A stretch of 39,310 bases of DNA from assembly GCA_020693225.1 (NCBI GenBank), contig JAIMJL010000017.1, positions 1 to 39,310 on the forward strand. The letters are read 5' to 3'. Under the pieces are notes generated by a model. The model saw only the letters and a list, made by a program, of their open reading frames with translations, did no database searches and had not been told where the DNA came from. Source of the DNA: Sandarakinorhabdus sp. GTDB taxonomy: Bacteria > Pseudomonadota > Alphaproteobacteria > Sphingomonadales > Sphingomonadaceae. Numbering within the stretch: position 1 is the stretch's first letter; each line of letters opens with the position of its first letter. The position numbers and the translations under genes were made by a program. Shown here piece after piece: positions 16,153-24,503 of this stretch.

Positions 16153-18117
16153 ATGGCTGACCCCGCCCACCCGCATGCGCCGGATCGTTTTTCCGAGGAT
16201 GCCGCCACCTTTACGGTGAAGGGCGGAACCCCCGACATTGAGCTGGGCCTGGCCGCCATTCGCAACACGCTAGCAACGCTTGGCCCGCAGCCCGGCGTTT
16301 ACCGCATGCACGATGCGCAGGATGCCATCCTCTATGTCGGCAAAGCCAAGTCGCTGAAATCGCGGGTGCCGAGCTACACGCAGGTCTCGCGGCTACCCCG
16401 CCGCTTGCAGCGAATGGTGGCGCAAACCCGCGGCATGACCGTTGTCGTCACCAACAGCGAGGCAGAGGCGCTCTTGCTGGAAGCGCAGCTCATCAAGCGC
16501 TTTCGTCCCCCCTTCAATGTGCTGCTGCGCGACGACAAGAGCTTCCCGTTCATCGCACTGGACGAAAGCCACGGCTTCCCGCGGCTTGCCAAGCACCGCG
16601 GAACCCGGCGGGAAAAGACGCTCTACTACGGCCCGTTTGCCAGTGCCGGATCGGTCAACACCACGTTGAATGCGCTGCAGAAGCTGTTTCTGTTGCGCTC
16701 CTGCACCGACAGTTTCATGGCCAACCGATCCCGTCCCTGCTTGCTGCACCAGATCCGTCGCTGCTCGGCCCCCTGCGTCGACCGCGTCACGCCCGAGGCT
16801 TATGGCGAGCTGGTCAGCGACGCCAAGGCTTTCCTTTCGGGACGCTCGCAGCAGGTGCAGAAGAAGCTGGGCGACCAGATGCAGGCTGCGGCCGAGGCGC
16901 GCGACTATGAGCTGGCCGCCGTTTTCCGCGATCGGCTGCGGGCCTTGACCTATATTCAGGGCACCCAGGCGATCAACGCGGAAACGGATGCGCTGGACGC
17001 CGACATCATCGCGCTGGCGACGCGCGAAGGCGTGGCCTGTATCCAGATCTTCTTCATCCGCGGCGGCCAGAACTGGGGCCACCGCGCCATTTTCCCGGCG
17101 CATGCGGGAGGTGTGCCGGAAGCGGAAATCCTGACTGCCTTTCTGGGCCAGTTCTACGCGGAGCTGACACCTGCCAAGACCTTGCTGCTGGACCGCGCCT
17201 TGACCGAGGCCGAGCTGCTTTCGGAAGCCTTGAGCAGCCGCGCAGGCTGCAAGGTCAGCCTGAAAACCCCGGTGCGCGGACATTTGAAAAAGCTTGTGGA
17301 TCAGGCCAGTCGCAATGCCGCGCAGGCCATCGACCGGCGGTTGGCGGAATCGGCCACGCAGACTCGCAACGTCGAAGCGCTGGCCGACCTGTTCGCGCTC
17401 GATGCCCCGCCGCAGCGCATCGAAATCTATGATAACAGCCATGTGATGGGCACCAATGCTCTGGGCGCCATGGTGGTTGCCGGGCCGGAGGGCTTCCGCA
17501 AGGGAGCTTACCGCAAGTTCAACATGAAGCCCGGCGATGTCACCCCCGGCGACGACTTCGGCATGATGACCGCCATGTTGACCCGTCGCTTTGCCCGGCT
17601 GGAACCATCTGCGCGCGGACGTCACCACGAGCCGGACGTGTCAGACATCGACAAGGACGGCGGAGACTGGCCCGATCTTCTGCTGATCGATGGTGGCAAG
17701 GGGCAGGTCTCTGCCGTCGTTTCCGCTCTTGCGGCGCTTGGCGTCGCAGATGTGCCGATCATCGGCGTTTCCAAAGGCCCCGATCGCAACGCCGGCCGCG
17801 AGACCTTCCATCACCCGGATGGCCGCGAATTTACCCTGCCGCCCAATGATCCGCTGCTGTTTTTCCTGCAGCGATTGCGGGATGAAGCGCACCGCTTTGC
17901 AATCGGCGCGCACCGGCAGAAGCGCGCAAAAGCCATGACCAGCAGCACGCTGGACGATGTTCCCGGCATCGGCCCGGCGCGCAAGAAGGCGCTTCTGATG
18001 CACTTCGGTACCGCCCGCGCGGTGAAGGGCGCAAGCCTGCAGGACCTGCAGAAGGCTCCGGGTATCAGCCAGTCGACAGCAGAAGCCCTGCACGCCCATT
18101 TTCATCCGCAGGCATGA
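16153..18117 (+). CDS. uvrC: UvrC, excinuclease ABC subunit C
   Basis: Makes both incisions in UvrABC nucleotide excision repair. 654 residues. Domains in order: GIY-YIG nuclease (about 45-125; PGVYRMHDAQDAILYVGKAK), UVR motif (about 235-270; AAEARDYELAAVFRDRLRAL) that binds UvrB, RNase H-like endonuclease (about 420-560; IEIYDNSHVMGTNALGAMVV, LLLIDGGKGQ) and tandem HhH (about 598-650; LDDVPGIGPARKKALLMHFG). It has a 45-residue N-terminal extension before the nuclease. It follows motB by 24 nt on the same strand with no visible terminator. It is convergent with phyR. Confidence 0.96.
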   Translation: MADPAHPHAPDRFSEDAATFTVKGGTPDIELGLAAIRNTLATLGPQPGVYRMHDAQDAILYVGKAKSLKSRVPSYTQVSRLPRRLQRMVAQTRGMTVVVTNSEAEALLLEAQLIKRFRPPFNVLLRDDKSFPFIALDESHGFPRLAKHRGTRREKTLYYGPFASAGSVNTTLNALQKLFLLRSCTDSFMANRSRPCLLHQIRRCSAPCVDRVTPEAYGELVSDAKAFLSGRSQQVQKKLGDQMQAAAEARDYELAAVFRDRLRALTYIQGTQAINAETDALDADIIALATREGVACIQIFFIRGGQNWGHRAIFPAHAGGVPEAEILTAFLGQFYAELTPAKTLLLDRALTEAELLSEALSSRAGCKVSLKTPVRGHLKKLVDQASRNAAQAIDRRLAESATQTRNVEALADLFALDAPPQRIEIYDNSHVMGTNALGAMVVAGPEGFRKGAYRKFNMKPGDVTPGDDFGMMTAMLTRRFARLEPSARGRHHEPDVSDIDKDGGDWPDLLLIDGGKGQVSAVVSALAALGVADVPIIGVSKGPDRNAGRETFHHPDGREFTLPPNDPLLFFLQRLRDEAHRFAIGAHRQKRAKAMTSSTLDDVPGIGPARKKALLMHFGTARAVKGASLQDLQKAPGISQSTAEALHAHFHPQA

Positions 18118-18123
18118 CGCGTG

Positions 18124-18927
18124 TCAGGCAGCCTCTGCATGCACCTCGCGGTGCAGCAGCAGGGCCTGACCGATGGTCGCGATCACCATATCATCCTCGA
18201 ACGGTTTGGTGATGAGATAGGTTGGCTCCGGCCGTTCGCCGCTCAGCAACCGCTCGGGAAAGGCGGTGATGAACACCACGGGCACCGAATGCTGCGACAG
18301 GATATCTTTCACCGCCTCCACCCCGGATGAGCCATCGGCCAGGCGAATATCGGCTAGCACCAGCTCGGTCGCATGCTCCCGGCTCAACTGGATCGCCTCA
18401 TCATGCGTGGCGGCAATGCCCACAACCGCATGCCCCATCGATTCCACCAGATCCTGCAAATGCATGGCTATCACCGGTTCGTCTTCGATAATGAGCACCC
18501 GGCCTGCCATCTGGCTCGCCAGCTCGGCCCGAGCCGCAGCGATGTCATCTACAATATCTGCCGAATCCCGTCCCAGGATCTGCGCCACCTGTTGAACCGA
18601 AAAGCCTTCCACTGCCGTAAGCAGCAAGGCTCCCCGGCGCATCCGGGGAAGCTCGGCCAGCAAACCTTCCCCAATCGCTTGCAGCCCCGCGCGCGGCTGT
18701 GGCGCACCGGCATCCTGCCAGCAGAAAAGGTGAAACAGGCGGAACAGCTCAACCACAGAGGCGTTGTCTTCCTGAAAGAGCATTGGATCGGCCAGCAACG
18801 CCTCCAGCAGCGCGCGCACCGCATCATCGCCCCGGCGCTGCGACCCGGTCAGCGCGCGGCCATAGCGCCGCAGCTGTGCCAGATGCGGGCTGAGCGCGGC
18901 CTTCATTGCGGGGCGTTCTTTCATCAT
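18124..18927 (-). CDS. phyR: PhyR, general stress response regulator
   Basis: Anti-anti-sigma factor: when phosphorylated, its N-terminal sigma-like domain binds NepR and frees EcfG. 267 residues, the family length. The N-terminal ECF-sigma-like region runs to about residue 125 (LRRYGRALTGSQRRGDDAVR; LLTAVEGFSVQQVAQILG). The C-terminal receiver has RVLIIEDEPVIAMHLQDLVE, phospho-Asp193 in LVLADIRLADG, and the PhyR-type stretch FITAFPERLLSGERPEPTYL with Lys241 in TKPF. ATG 18927 or 18924 is chosen because GGAG precedes it; the frame runs further upstream into the promoter region. Divergent from nepR, with an EcfG-type promoter 38 bp upstream. Confidence 0.95.
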   Translation of the reverse strand: MMKERPAMKAALSPHLAQLRRYGRALTGSQRRGDDAVRALLEALLADPMLFQEDNASVVELFRLFHLFCWQDAGAPQPRAGLQAIGEGLLAELPRMRRGALLLTAVEGFSVQQVAQILGRDSADIVDDIAAARAELASQMAGRVLIIEDEPVIAMHLQDLVESMGHAVVGIAATHDEAIQLSREHATELVLADIRLADGSSGVEAVKDILSQHSVPVVFITAFPERLLSGERPEPTYLITKPFEDDMVIATIGQALLLHREVHAEAA

Positions 18928-18964
18928 CGGGTCTCCGTGGCACAGGGGCAGCCAATGCGCACAG

Positions 18965-18989
18965 AACGCATAGGACGCAAAAGAGTTCC
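18965..18989 (-). promoter_or_regulatory. EcfG-type promoter of phyR
   Basis: The minus strand reads GGAAC, 16 nt, CGTT, an exact match to the alphaproteobacterial general-stress consensus GGAAC-N16/17-CGTT. The CGTT lies about 38 nt upstream of the phyR ATG. It implies autoregulation of phyR by EcfG. Confidence 0.8.
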
Positions 18990-18999
18990 ACACCGAGTG

Positions 19000-19024
19000 G
19001 GAACCTAATGCATTGCCACCCGTT
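19000..19024 (+). promoter_or_regulatory. EcfG-type promoter of nepR-ecfG
   Basis: GGAAC (19000-19004), 16 nt, CGTT (19021-19024), exact match to the general-stress consensus. It lies 106 nt upstream of the nepR ATG and divergent from the phyR promoter, with only 10 bp between the two -35 boxes. Confidence 0.8.
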
Positions 19025-19130
19025 TGCATCCCGATACTGTGCGCTGCCCGATAGTTTGCTGGTGGTGCGCAAGGTTAAGCCGGGGGAAGGACAAGGAATG
19101 CAAAGCCGAATACCGACTGGGAGAAGTGAT

Positions 19131-19313
19131 ATGGGACGGAAGGCAAAGCGCACTGCCGATCCGATCTCGCAAGGGCTGCAAAAGCTCTTCCAGTCGGTTG
19201 CCGATGAGGCCATCCCCGAAGAGTTTATGGCCCTGCTGGACCAGATCGATGCGAAGGCCGCAGAAAATCCCGCACCCATCGGGTCGCCTCCCGGTGTGGA
19301 GGAAACCGAATGA
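19131..19313 (+). CDS. nepR: NepR, anti-sigma factor of EcfG
   Basis: Small anti-sigma factor that sequesters EcfG and is itself captured by phosphorylated PhyR. 60 residues. The conserved two-helix core is visible: ISQGLQKLFQSVADEAIPEE followed by FMALLDQID. ATG 19131 is chosen for the GGGAG site (19119-19123) 7 nt upstream; an in-frame ATG at 19098 would add 11 residues. The stop overlaps the ecfG ATG (ATGA), which ensures balanced translation. Confidence 0.9.
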   Translation: MGRKAKRTADPISQGLQKLFQSVADEAIPEEFMALLDQIDAKAAENPAPIGSPPGVEETE

Positions 19314-19861
19314 ACCCCGCCGACGACAGCCGTGTTTTCCGGGCCGAACTGGTGGCGGTCATCCCATCGCTGCGCTCCTTTGCCCGGGGCCTGTGTGGCA
19401 ACCGGGACCTGGCTGACGATCTTGCCCAGGAAGCGCTGGTGAAAGCCTGGGCCGCCCGCGATTCCTACCGCCCCGGAACCAATTTCAAGGCCTGGATCTA
19501 TACCATCTTGCGCAACCATTTTTATTCTATCAGCCGCCGCGCCTCGCGGTTTGCGGCATGGGATCCCGATCTCGCGGCGCGAACCCTGGTGTCACCCGCC
19601 GATCAGGGCACGGCACTGCATATGGCCGATCTGGAGCGCGGACTCGGCCTCTTGCCAATCGACCAACGCGAGGCGCTTGTGCTGATAACCACGCAAGGTC
19701 TCAGCTACGAGGATGCCGCAAGCGTCATGGGATGCGCCGTCGGCACCATCAAAAGCCGGGTCTCGCGGGCGCGCGCCGCCTTGACGCGGTTTCTCGATGG
19801 GGCGGATGCTGTGGCCCCTGCGCTGGCTGCCGGCCAACGGGAAGTCGATTCCGTGTCGTGA
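19310..19861 (+). CDS. ecfG: EcfG, general stress ECF sigma factor
   Basis: Alternative sigma factor (ECF15 group by context) directing RNA polymerase to GGAAC-N16-CGTT promoters. 183 residues: sigma region 2 about residues 15-85 (CGNRDLADDLAQEALVKAW, FKAWIYTILRNHFYS), a linker, and region 4 about 110-170 (LPIDQREALVLITTQGLSYE; GCAVGTIKSRVSRARAAL). It sits between nepR and a HisKA_2 kinase with 4-nt overlaps on both sides. Its own operon promoter carries the sequence it is expected to recognise. Confidence 0.95.
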   Translation: MNPADDSRVFRAELVAVIPSLRSFARGLCGNRDLADDLAQEALVKAWAARDSYRPGTNFKAWIYTILRNHFYSISRRASRFAAWDPDLAARTLVSPADQGTALHMADLERGLGLLPIDQREALVLITTQGLSYEDAASVMGCAVGTIKSRVSRARAALTRFLDGADAVAPALAAGQREVDSVS

Positions 19862-21591
19862 AAGCTGCCCTGAACCGTTTGCTGCAGCCGCGCGGGAGCG
19901 TGCGACGAAGTATTCTGCTGCTGATCGGCCTGGCGCTGGTGCCTTTGATGATCCTGGGTGTAGCGCGCAGTCTCGTGGTGCTGGATCGCGATCGCGCTGC
20001 GGTGGAAGCGCAGCTGTCGGAGCGCGCCTTGTCCACCGCCCGGGCCGAATCCGAAGTGCTGACAACTGCGCGCGCCTTGTTGACGCTGTTGAGCGATTCC
20101 ACTGATGTGCAGGCGGGTGGCCCTGCTTGCAGCATGGCCTTGGCGCAAGCGAGCAGCGGATTTTCGGCGTTCAGCAATGTGTCCCGCTTCGATGCGAATG
20201 GGGCACTGCTGTGTTCCTCCACCCAGCCGACACCCTTGGCCAGTGTTGTCGGTCAGCCCTGGTGGCCCGTCGCCGACACGGCTGGAAAATTCTTCGTCAG
20301 TGGCCCGCACTGGGGCACCATGTCGCAACGCAAGGTGCTTGTCGCGGTGCTTCCGGTTCATGCTCCAGGCGACGCCAAGGGCAGCAGCCGCTTTCAGGGC
20401 GTGTTGACCGCAAGCATTGATCTCGGCTGGATGCAGCGCAGCCTGCGCAGCAGGACATTGCAAAGTGATGCCGTCTCCCTTGTGCTGGACGGCGAGGGAA
20501 AACCGCTGCTGAGCAGCGAGCCGGTCAGCTTCAGCGCGCTGGACATAAGGCTGCAATCCGGTGCCATCTTGGAGGTGCGTGACGCCGAAGGCCACCGCTG
20601 GAGCTATGCCGTGGCCCCCCTTGTGACCAGCTTTGATGGCCGCAATGCGCTGCACATTGCCTATGCAATGCCGCATGCCATTCTGTTCAGCTGGAGCTGG
20701 TGGCAGGCCGGGCTGATCGCCACCACGCCCTTTTTTGCCGTGCTGCTGGCCTCAATCGCAATCTGGTTTGGGAGCAGCCAACTGATCCTGCGCTGGCTGA
20801 CATCCTTGCGCCTGCTGGCGGAGCGATTTGCTGCCGGAGACTATCATGCGCGCGACGCAAGCTTCTGCCATGCGCCGCAGGAGTTTCAGGCGCTGGCAAA
20901 CGGGCTATACCGGATGAGTGAAGCCGTGCAGGCCCGAGACATCGATCTGCGCGCTGCCCTGGAGCAGCAACAAGCCCTGGTTCGCGAGATTCACCATCGG
21001 GTGAAAAACAATCTCCAGGTGATAACCAGCCTGCTCAACTTGCCTTCCACCGACCTGGACGGAGAAGCCGCAACCGCTTTCATCGAAAAAACGCGGTTGC
21101 GGATCGCCACCATCTCCCTGGTGCATCGCCTGCTGTATGAAGCGGGTGAACTGGAACTTCTGTCCTCCCGGACCTTGTTCGGAGACCTGTGCGGCCTATT
21201 GCGTCGAACCTACCGGGATCGCCCGGAGATAGAGCTGAACTGCGACTTTGCCGAAAGCCCGCTGCAGCTCGATACGGCAGTATCGATTTCCCTGTGGCTG
21301 GTCGAAGCCGTCTCCAACGCCATGCTGCACGCCTTTCCGAAGCCGGCACGTGGCCGGATCGAGACCCGGTTCACGATCTGCCACGGGCAGGGGCTGCTGA
21401 CGGTTGCCGAGGATGGGATCGGCTTTGCGGTGGCGGGCGGTGCCCAGTCAGGACGTGGCCAGATTGGACGCGGACTGCGCATGCTGGCCGGTATCGGCAA
21501 GCAGATGGGAGGGCAAACCACCATCCAGAGTGCGCCGGAAACCGGAACCATGCTGTCGCTCGCTTTCCCGCTGCCGATTGGAAGCGACTGA
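19858..21591 (+). CDS. Membrane HisKA_2 histidine kinase next to ecfG (PhyP/PhyK-like)
   Basis: Predicted sensor that controls phosphorylation of PhyR. 577 residues from GTG 19858, whose GTGA overlaps the ecfG stop. Layout: membrane segment about 18-36, extracytoplasmic sensor about 37-280, second membrane segment about 283-308, a HAMP-like linker, then the HisKA_2 box EIHHRVKNNLQVITSLLNL with His380, and an ATPase domain (WLVEAVSNAMLHAF with the N box, and RGLRMLAGIGKQMGG). In Sphingomonas and relatives a kinase of this family in the phyR locus acts as kinase or phosphatase on PhyR. Which of the two applies here cannot be told from sequence. The sensor ligand is unknown. Confidence 0.88.
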   Translation: MKAALNRLLQPRGSVRRSILLLIGLALVPLMILGVARSLVVLDRDRAAVEAQLSERALSTARAESEVLTTARALLTLLSDSTDVQAGGPACSMALAQASSGFSAFSNVSRFDANGALLCSSTQPTPLASVVGQPWWPVADTAGKFFVSGPHWGTMSQRKVLVAVLPVHAPGDAKGSSRFQGVLTASIDLGWMQRSLRSRTLQSDAVSLVLDGEGKPLLSSEPVSFSALDIRLQSGAILEVRDAEGHRWSYAVAPLVTSFDGRNALHIAYAMPHAILFSWSWWQAGLIATTPFFAVLLASIAIWFGSSQLILRWLTSLRLLAERFAAGDYHARDASFCHAPQEFQALANGLYRMSEAVQARDIDLRAALEQQQALVREIHHRVKNNLQVITSLLNLPSTDLDGEAATAFIEKTRLRIATISLVHRLLYEAGELELLSSRTLFGDLCGLLRRTYRDRPEIELNCDFAESPLQLDTAVSISLWLVEAVSNAMLHAFPKPARGRIETRFTICHGQGLLTVAEDGIGFAVAGGAQSGRGQIGRGLRMLAGIGKQMGGQTTIQSAPETGTMLSLAFPLPIGSD

Positions 21592-21597
21592 CGGGTC

Positions 21598-21634
21598 GCC
21601 GGCTGCCGGGTTATCCATTCGCCCGGCAACCGGC
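21598..21634. terminator. Hairpin between convergent kinase and dps genes
   Basis: GCCGGCTGCCGGG pairs with CCCGGCAACCGGC across an 11-nt loop, with one mismatch. It lies in the 60-nt gap between the stops of the stress kinase and dps. No T-run follows on either side, so it would be a weak or Rho-assisted bidirectional terminator. Confidence 0.5.
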
Positions 21635-21651
21635 GCAGCAAGAGCCGTCAA

Positions 21652-22197
21652 TCAGGCAATGTGCATCCGCAGCATCCACACATTTTGCTCGTGCCGGGCC
21701 AGCCGCGCGGTCAGCATGTCGGCTGTCACGACATCCTTGTGTTCATCCGCAATTTCCAGCGCCTGCCGTAGCGATTCACACACCAGGCCATTGTCGCGTG
21801 TCAGCATGGAAACCATCTGCCCGGCATCCAGCGGCTTGTCTTCATCCCGGATCCGGCTGAGTTCGCCATAGGTGGTGTAGCTGGCCGGCGCCTTGTGACC
21901 CAGCGCGCGGATGCGCTCTGCCACCACGTCGATCGCGGCATACAGGTCTTCATATTGCTCCTGCGTCAGCTTGTGCAGACCATAGAAGCTCGCACCGGCC
22001 ACATTCCAGTGCACCCCCTGCGTCTTGATGAACAGCTGATAGCTGTCAGCCAGCACGGCCCCGAGGGATTCGGCAACCGCCGTATAGGCGGCCTTGGAAA
22101 GGCCGGTGCCGGGGGCAAAATCCGGCTGCCTGGCGGTGAGCGCAGGATTGTCTTTCGCACTGTCGGCGATCGGTTTGCTGGCGGTCGTTGTAGCCAT
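21652..22197 (-). CDS. dps: Dps, ferritin-like DNA-protection protein
   Basis: Dodecameric iron-oxidising protein that shields DNA during starvation and oxidative stress. 181 residues with an N-terminal disordered tail of about 30. The intersubunit ferroxidase site is complete: His63 (GVHWNVAGASFYGLHKL), His75, Asp90 and Glu94 (AIDVVAERIRALG). AAGGA lies 7 nt before the ATG. Dps is a frequent general-stress target in alphaproteobacteria, and a degenerate EcfG-type site lies upstream. A terminator-like hairpin stands between it and the response regulator gene. Confidence 0.94.
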   Translation of the reverse strand: MATTTASKPIADSAKDNPALTARQPDFAPGTGLSKAAYTAVAESLGAVLADSYQLFIKTQGVHWNVAGASFYGLHKLTQEQYEDLYAAIDVVAERIRALGHKAPASYTTYGELSRIRDEDKPLDAGQMVSMLTRDNGLVCESLRQALEIADEHKDVVTADMLTARLARHEQNVWMLRMHIA

Positions 22198-22223
22198 GGG
22201 AATGTCCTTGCTGAAGAAGTTGC

Positions 22224-22250
22224 TGTCAAAAAGGCAGCACGCTGCCTTTG
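22224..22250 (-). terminator. Terminator-like hairpin upstream of dps
   Basis: The minus strand reads AAAGGCAGC-GT-GCTGCCTTT followed by further T residues, a perfect 9-bp stem with a T5 run. Its position after the response regulator stop (22318) suits an intrinsic terminator for that operon. The same 20-bp dyad could be an operator in the dps leader. Confidence 0.6.
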
Positions 22251-22257
22251 CGCTATC

Positions 22258-22282
22258 AACTCCCAGGCAGGCTGAAAGTTCC
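22258..22282 (-). promoter_or_regulatory. Candidate EcfG-type promoter of dps
   Basis: The minus strand reads GGAAC, 16 nt, AGTT: perfect -35 and spacing, one deviation in the -10 (A for C). It lies 61 nt upstream of the dps ATG but also upstream of the terminator-like hairpin. Weaker than the phyR and nepR sites. Confidence 0.4.
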
Positions 22283-22317
22283 CCCTACCCCGGCCTCTTT
22301 CGGCTCGCATGGCCCCG

Positions 22318-22671
22318 TCAGCCGAACAGCGATGCCACCGCGCGCTCCACTTCGTCCGACGTATAGGGCTTCAGGATGACCGGGGCTTGCTCGTGTCCGG
22401 ACTCAACGCCGGACTGGCCATAGCCGGTGGCGAACGCATAAGGAATGCCGCGTCGACGCAGCGCCTCTGCGACCGGAAAGCTCGACTGGCCGTTCAGGTT
22501 CACATCCAGGATTGCCGCATCCAGAACATCCTGCTCGGCGCGCGCCAGCGCAGCATCGAACAAGCCTTCCGGCCCGGCAACCAATGCGCCCATATCCTGC
22601 AACATATCTTGCAGCAGCATCGCGACGAGCGCCTCGTCTTCCACCACAAGAATTGTCTTGCCCTTCACCAT
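22318..22671 (-). CDS. Single-domain response regulator with FATGY motif
   Basis: Receiver domain only, 117 residues, no output domain. Acidic pocket Glu11/Asp12, phospho-acceptor Asp56 (AAILDVNLNG), Thr82 in FATGYG, Lys101 in ILKPY. The FATGYG sequence resembles the FATGUY signature of single-domain regulators such as SdrG of Sphingomonas, which feed the general stress phosphorelay, although the last position is Gly rather than Tyr. ATG 22671 starts 7 nt after the kinase stop. Likely acts as phosphate shuttle or sink for the HWE kinase encoded just upstream. The frame extends upstream but without receiver homology. Confidence 0.85.
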   Translation of the reverse strand: MVKGKTILVVEDEALVAMLLQDMLQDMGALVAGPEGLFDAALARAEQDVLDAAILDVNLNGQSSFPVAEALRRRGIPYAFATGYGQSGVESGHEQAPVILKPYTSDEVERAVASLFG

Positions 22672-22678
22672 GGCGGCG

Positions 22679-24499
22679 TCATGTGCCGGCAGGCAGCGGC
22701 GCGTCAATCCGGCAGACGAGACCTGCCGGCAGAAATTCCAGCTTGACCCGTCCTCGAAGTTCGGCGGCAAGCCCGGTTTCCAGCAATCTGGACCCGAAGC
22801 CCCTTGCTGTTGGCAACCTGACTTCGGGGCCGCCTACCTCTTCCCAAACAAATTGCAATCGGCTGGTCCCTGCCACATCGTCCGCCACGGTCCAGGCGAC
22901 GGAAACGCACCCCTCCGGCACGGAAAAAGCACCATATTTCAATGCATTGGTACAAAGCTCGTGCATTGCGAGGGCGATCGAAACCGCGGTCTGCGGGGCC
23001 AGCCGGACGGCCGGCCCGGAAATCTCCAAATGTCGGCCGTCTGCCGCGACCGCAACAGCTTCACGAACCACCTGATCCAGCGTTGCACTGTCCCAGTTTT
23101 CCGATGTCAGCAGGTTGTGTGCGGCACCCAGCGTCCGCAAGCGCGCCTCGAACGCCCGCCTCCCGGCCTCCAGCGGCATGCCTTTCTTGAACGATTGCGC
23201 GGCCAGGCTCTGCACAACCGCCAGGGTGTTACGCACCCGATGATTGAGTTCGTTGACCAGCAACTGCCGATGCTCATCTGCACGAATGCGCTCGCCAATA
23301 TCCTGCACAAGCGCATAATAGCCTTGAACCTCCCCGGCCGGACTGAGGCGCGGCACATAATCGATATGCACGTTCCGGGTGCCGCCGGTGCGAAAGGGAA
23401 CCTTCTTGTCCAAAGACAGATGTTCGCCCGCCAGCGCCCGATCTATCGTCGGCTTCAGTTCGGCATAGGCCTTTTCGCCGATCACCTCAGCCAGATGCTT
23501 GCCGGCAACCTGATCGCGTGGCCTGCCGAACCAGTCCTCATAGGCCTTGTTGTTGAAGCGGTAGCGCCGATCGGAATCAACATAGGCAATCAGCACAGGC
23601 AGCGCATCGGTCAGCAGGCGTAGCTCACGCGCCGCCTCGCGCACCGCTTCTTCGGCGCGCGCCCGGCCAATGGCAGCCCAGGTCCGCTCGCCAATTGCCA
23701 TGGCGAGTGCCTCGTCATCCGCAGTCCAGCGGCCAGCTTCGCGATGCCCGCATACCAGCACATGCGGAACGCCCTCCTTCAGCAAGGGCACAGACAAGGC
23801 TCCATCGGGAAGCAAGTCAGCAAGCGGTTGTCTTCCAGATAGCGGCGGGCTGCGGCCGTTGCTCCAGCTGCCGTCCAGCCGGACGAAAGCGCCGTCTGGC
23901 TCCAGTTCTGCGAAGAAGCAGGCGTCGCAGGAGAAATGCGCCCCCAGCAGTTCCGCTGCCGACGCGGCAATATCGGCCGGGCTGGACAGATCACGGATCC
24001 GGTCGTCCAGCGCGCGGCGAACATCCTGTCGGCGGCCGGCCTGGATCGCAGCCGTCGTATCCATTGCGATCGAGAGCAGGCCGCGAGCCTGTCCGTCTGA
24101 ATCAAACAGCGGCGAATAGGAAAAGGTATACCAATGGGGCGCGAGTTCGCCATCCACCTCCAGCGCAACAGGGTAATTTTCATGGAAACTGGTCCTGCCT
24201 TGCATGGCATCGTGCAGCAGCGGCGACAATTCCTCCCACACCTCAGGCCAAACCTCGCGGAAAGGCTTGCCCATGGCGAACGGATGGCGGGCGCCAACGA
24301 TTGGAATGCAGGCGTCGTTGTAGAGGTAAGGGAAAACCTCTCCCCATGCGATGAACATGGCAAAGCGCGATGCCAGCATCATGCGAACGGCTGTCTGCAA
24401 GGGCGCTGGCCAGGCAGAGAAAGGGCCCAGCGCACAACTGTCCCAATCCAGTGCCGCAATGCATGTGGCCGCAGGGCCGGCTGTCAACCCGGCGGGCAA
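22679..24499 (-). CDS. Soluble PAS/GAF-PAS HWE histidine kinase
   Basis: Cytosolic sensor kinase of about 606 residues; no membrane segment. Order: N-terminal PAS-like domain (about 20-155; LDWDSCALGPFSAWP, FLYNDA-type YLYNDACIPIVGA), GAF-like domain (about 165-290; HFSCDACFFAEL), second PAS (about 300-400; LLTDALPVLIAYVDSDRRYR), then the HWE kinase core with ELNHRVRNTLAVVQSLAAQS (His420), ALAMHELCTNALKYGAFS and RGFGSRLLE. The start is uncertain: no ATG precedes the first PAS. TTG 24499 lies 4 nt past the stop of the upstream gene, while the frame stays open to TTG 24556. Sits in the order membrane protein, kinase, regulator, suggesting one transcript. The ligand is unknown; light or redox sensing is possible but not supported by visible residues. 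Confidence 0.85.
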   Translation of the reverse strand: MPAGLTAGPAATCIAALDWDSCALGPFSAWPAPLQTAVRMMLASRFAMFIAWGEVFPYLYNDACIPIVGARHPFAMGKPFREVWPEVWEELSPLLHDAMQGRTSFHENYPVALEVDGELAPHWYTFSYSPLFDSDGQARGLLSIAMDTTAAIQAGRRQDVRRALDDRIRDLSSPADIAASAAELLGAHFSCDACFFAELEPDGAFVRLDGSWSNGRSPPLSGRQPLADLLPDGALSVPLLKEGVPHVLVCGHREAGRWTADDEALAMAIGERTWAAIGRARAEEAVREAARELRLLTDALPVLIAYVDSDRRYRFNNKAYEDWFGRPRDQVAGKHLAEVIGEKAYAELKPTIDRALAGEHLSLDKKVPFRTGGTRNVHIDYVPRLSPAGEVQGYYALVQDIGERIRADEHRQLLVNELNHRVRNTLAVVQSLAAQSFKKGMPLEAGRRAFEARLRTLGAAHNLLTSENWDSATLDQVVREAVAVAADGRHLEISGPAVRLAPQTAVSIALAMHELCTNALKYGAFSVPEGCVSVAWTVADDVAGTSRLQFVWEEVGGPEVRLPTARGFGSRLLETGLAAELRGRVKLEFLPAGLVCRIDAPLPAGT

Positions 24500-24503
24500 A
24501 CGG

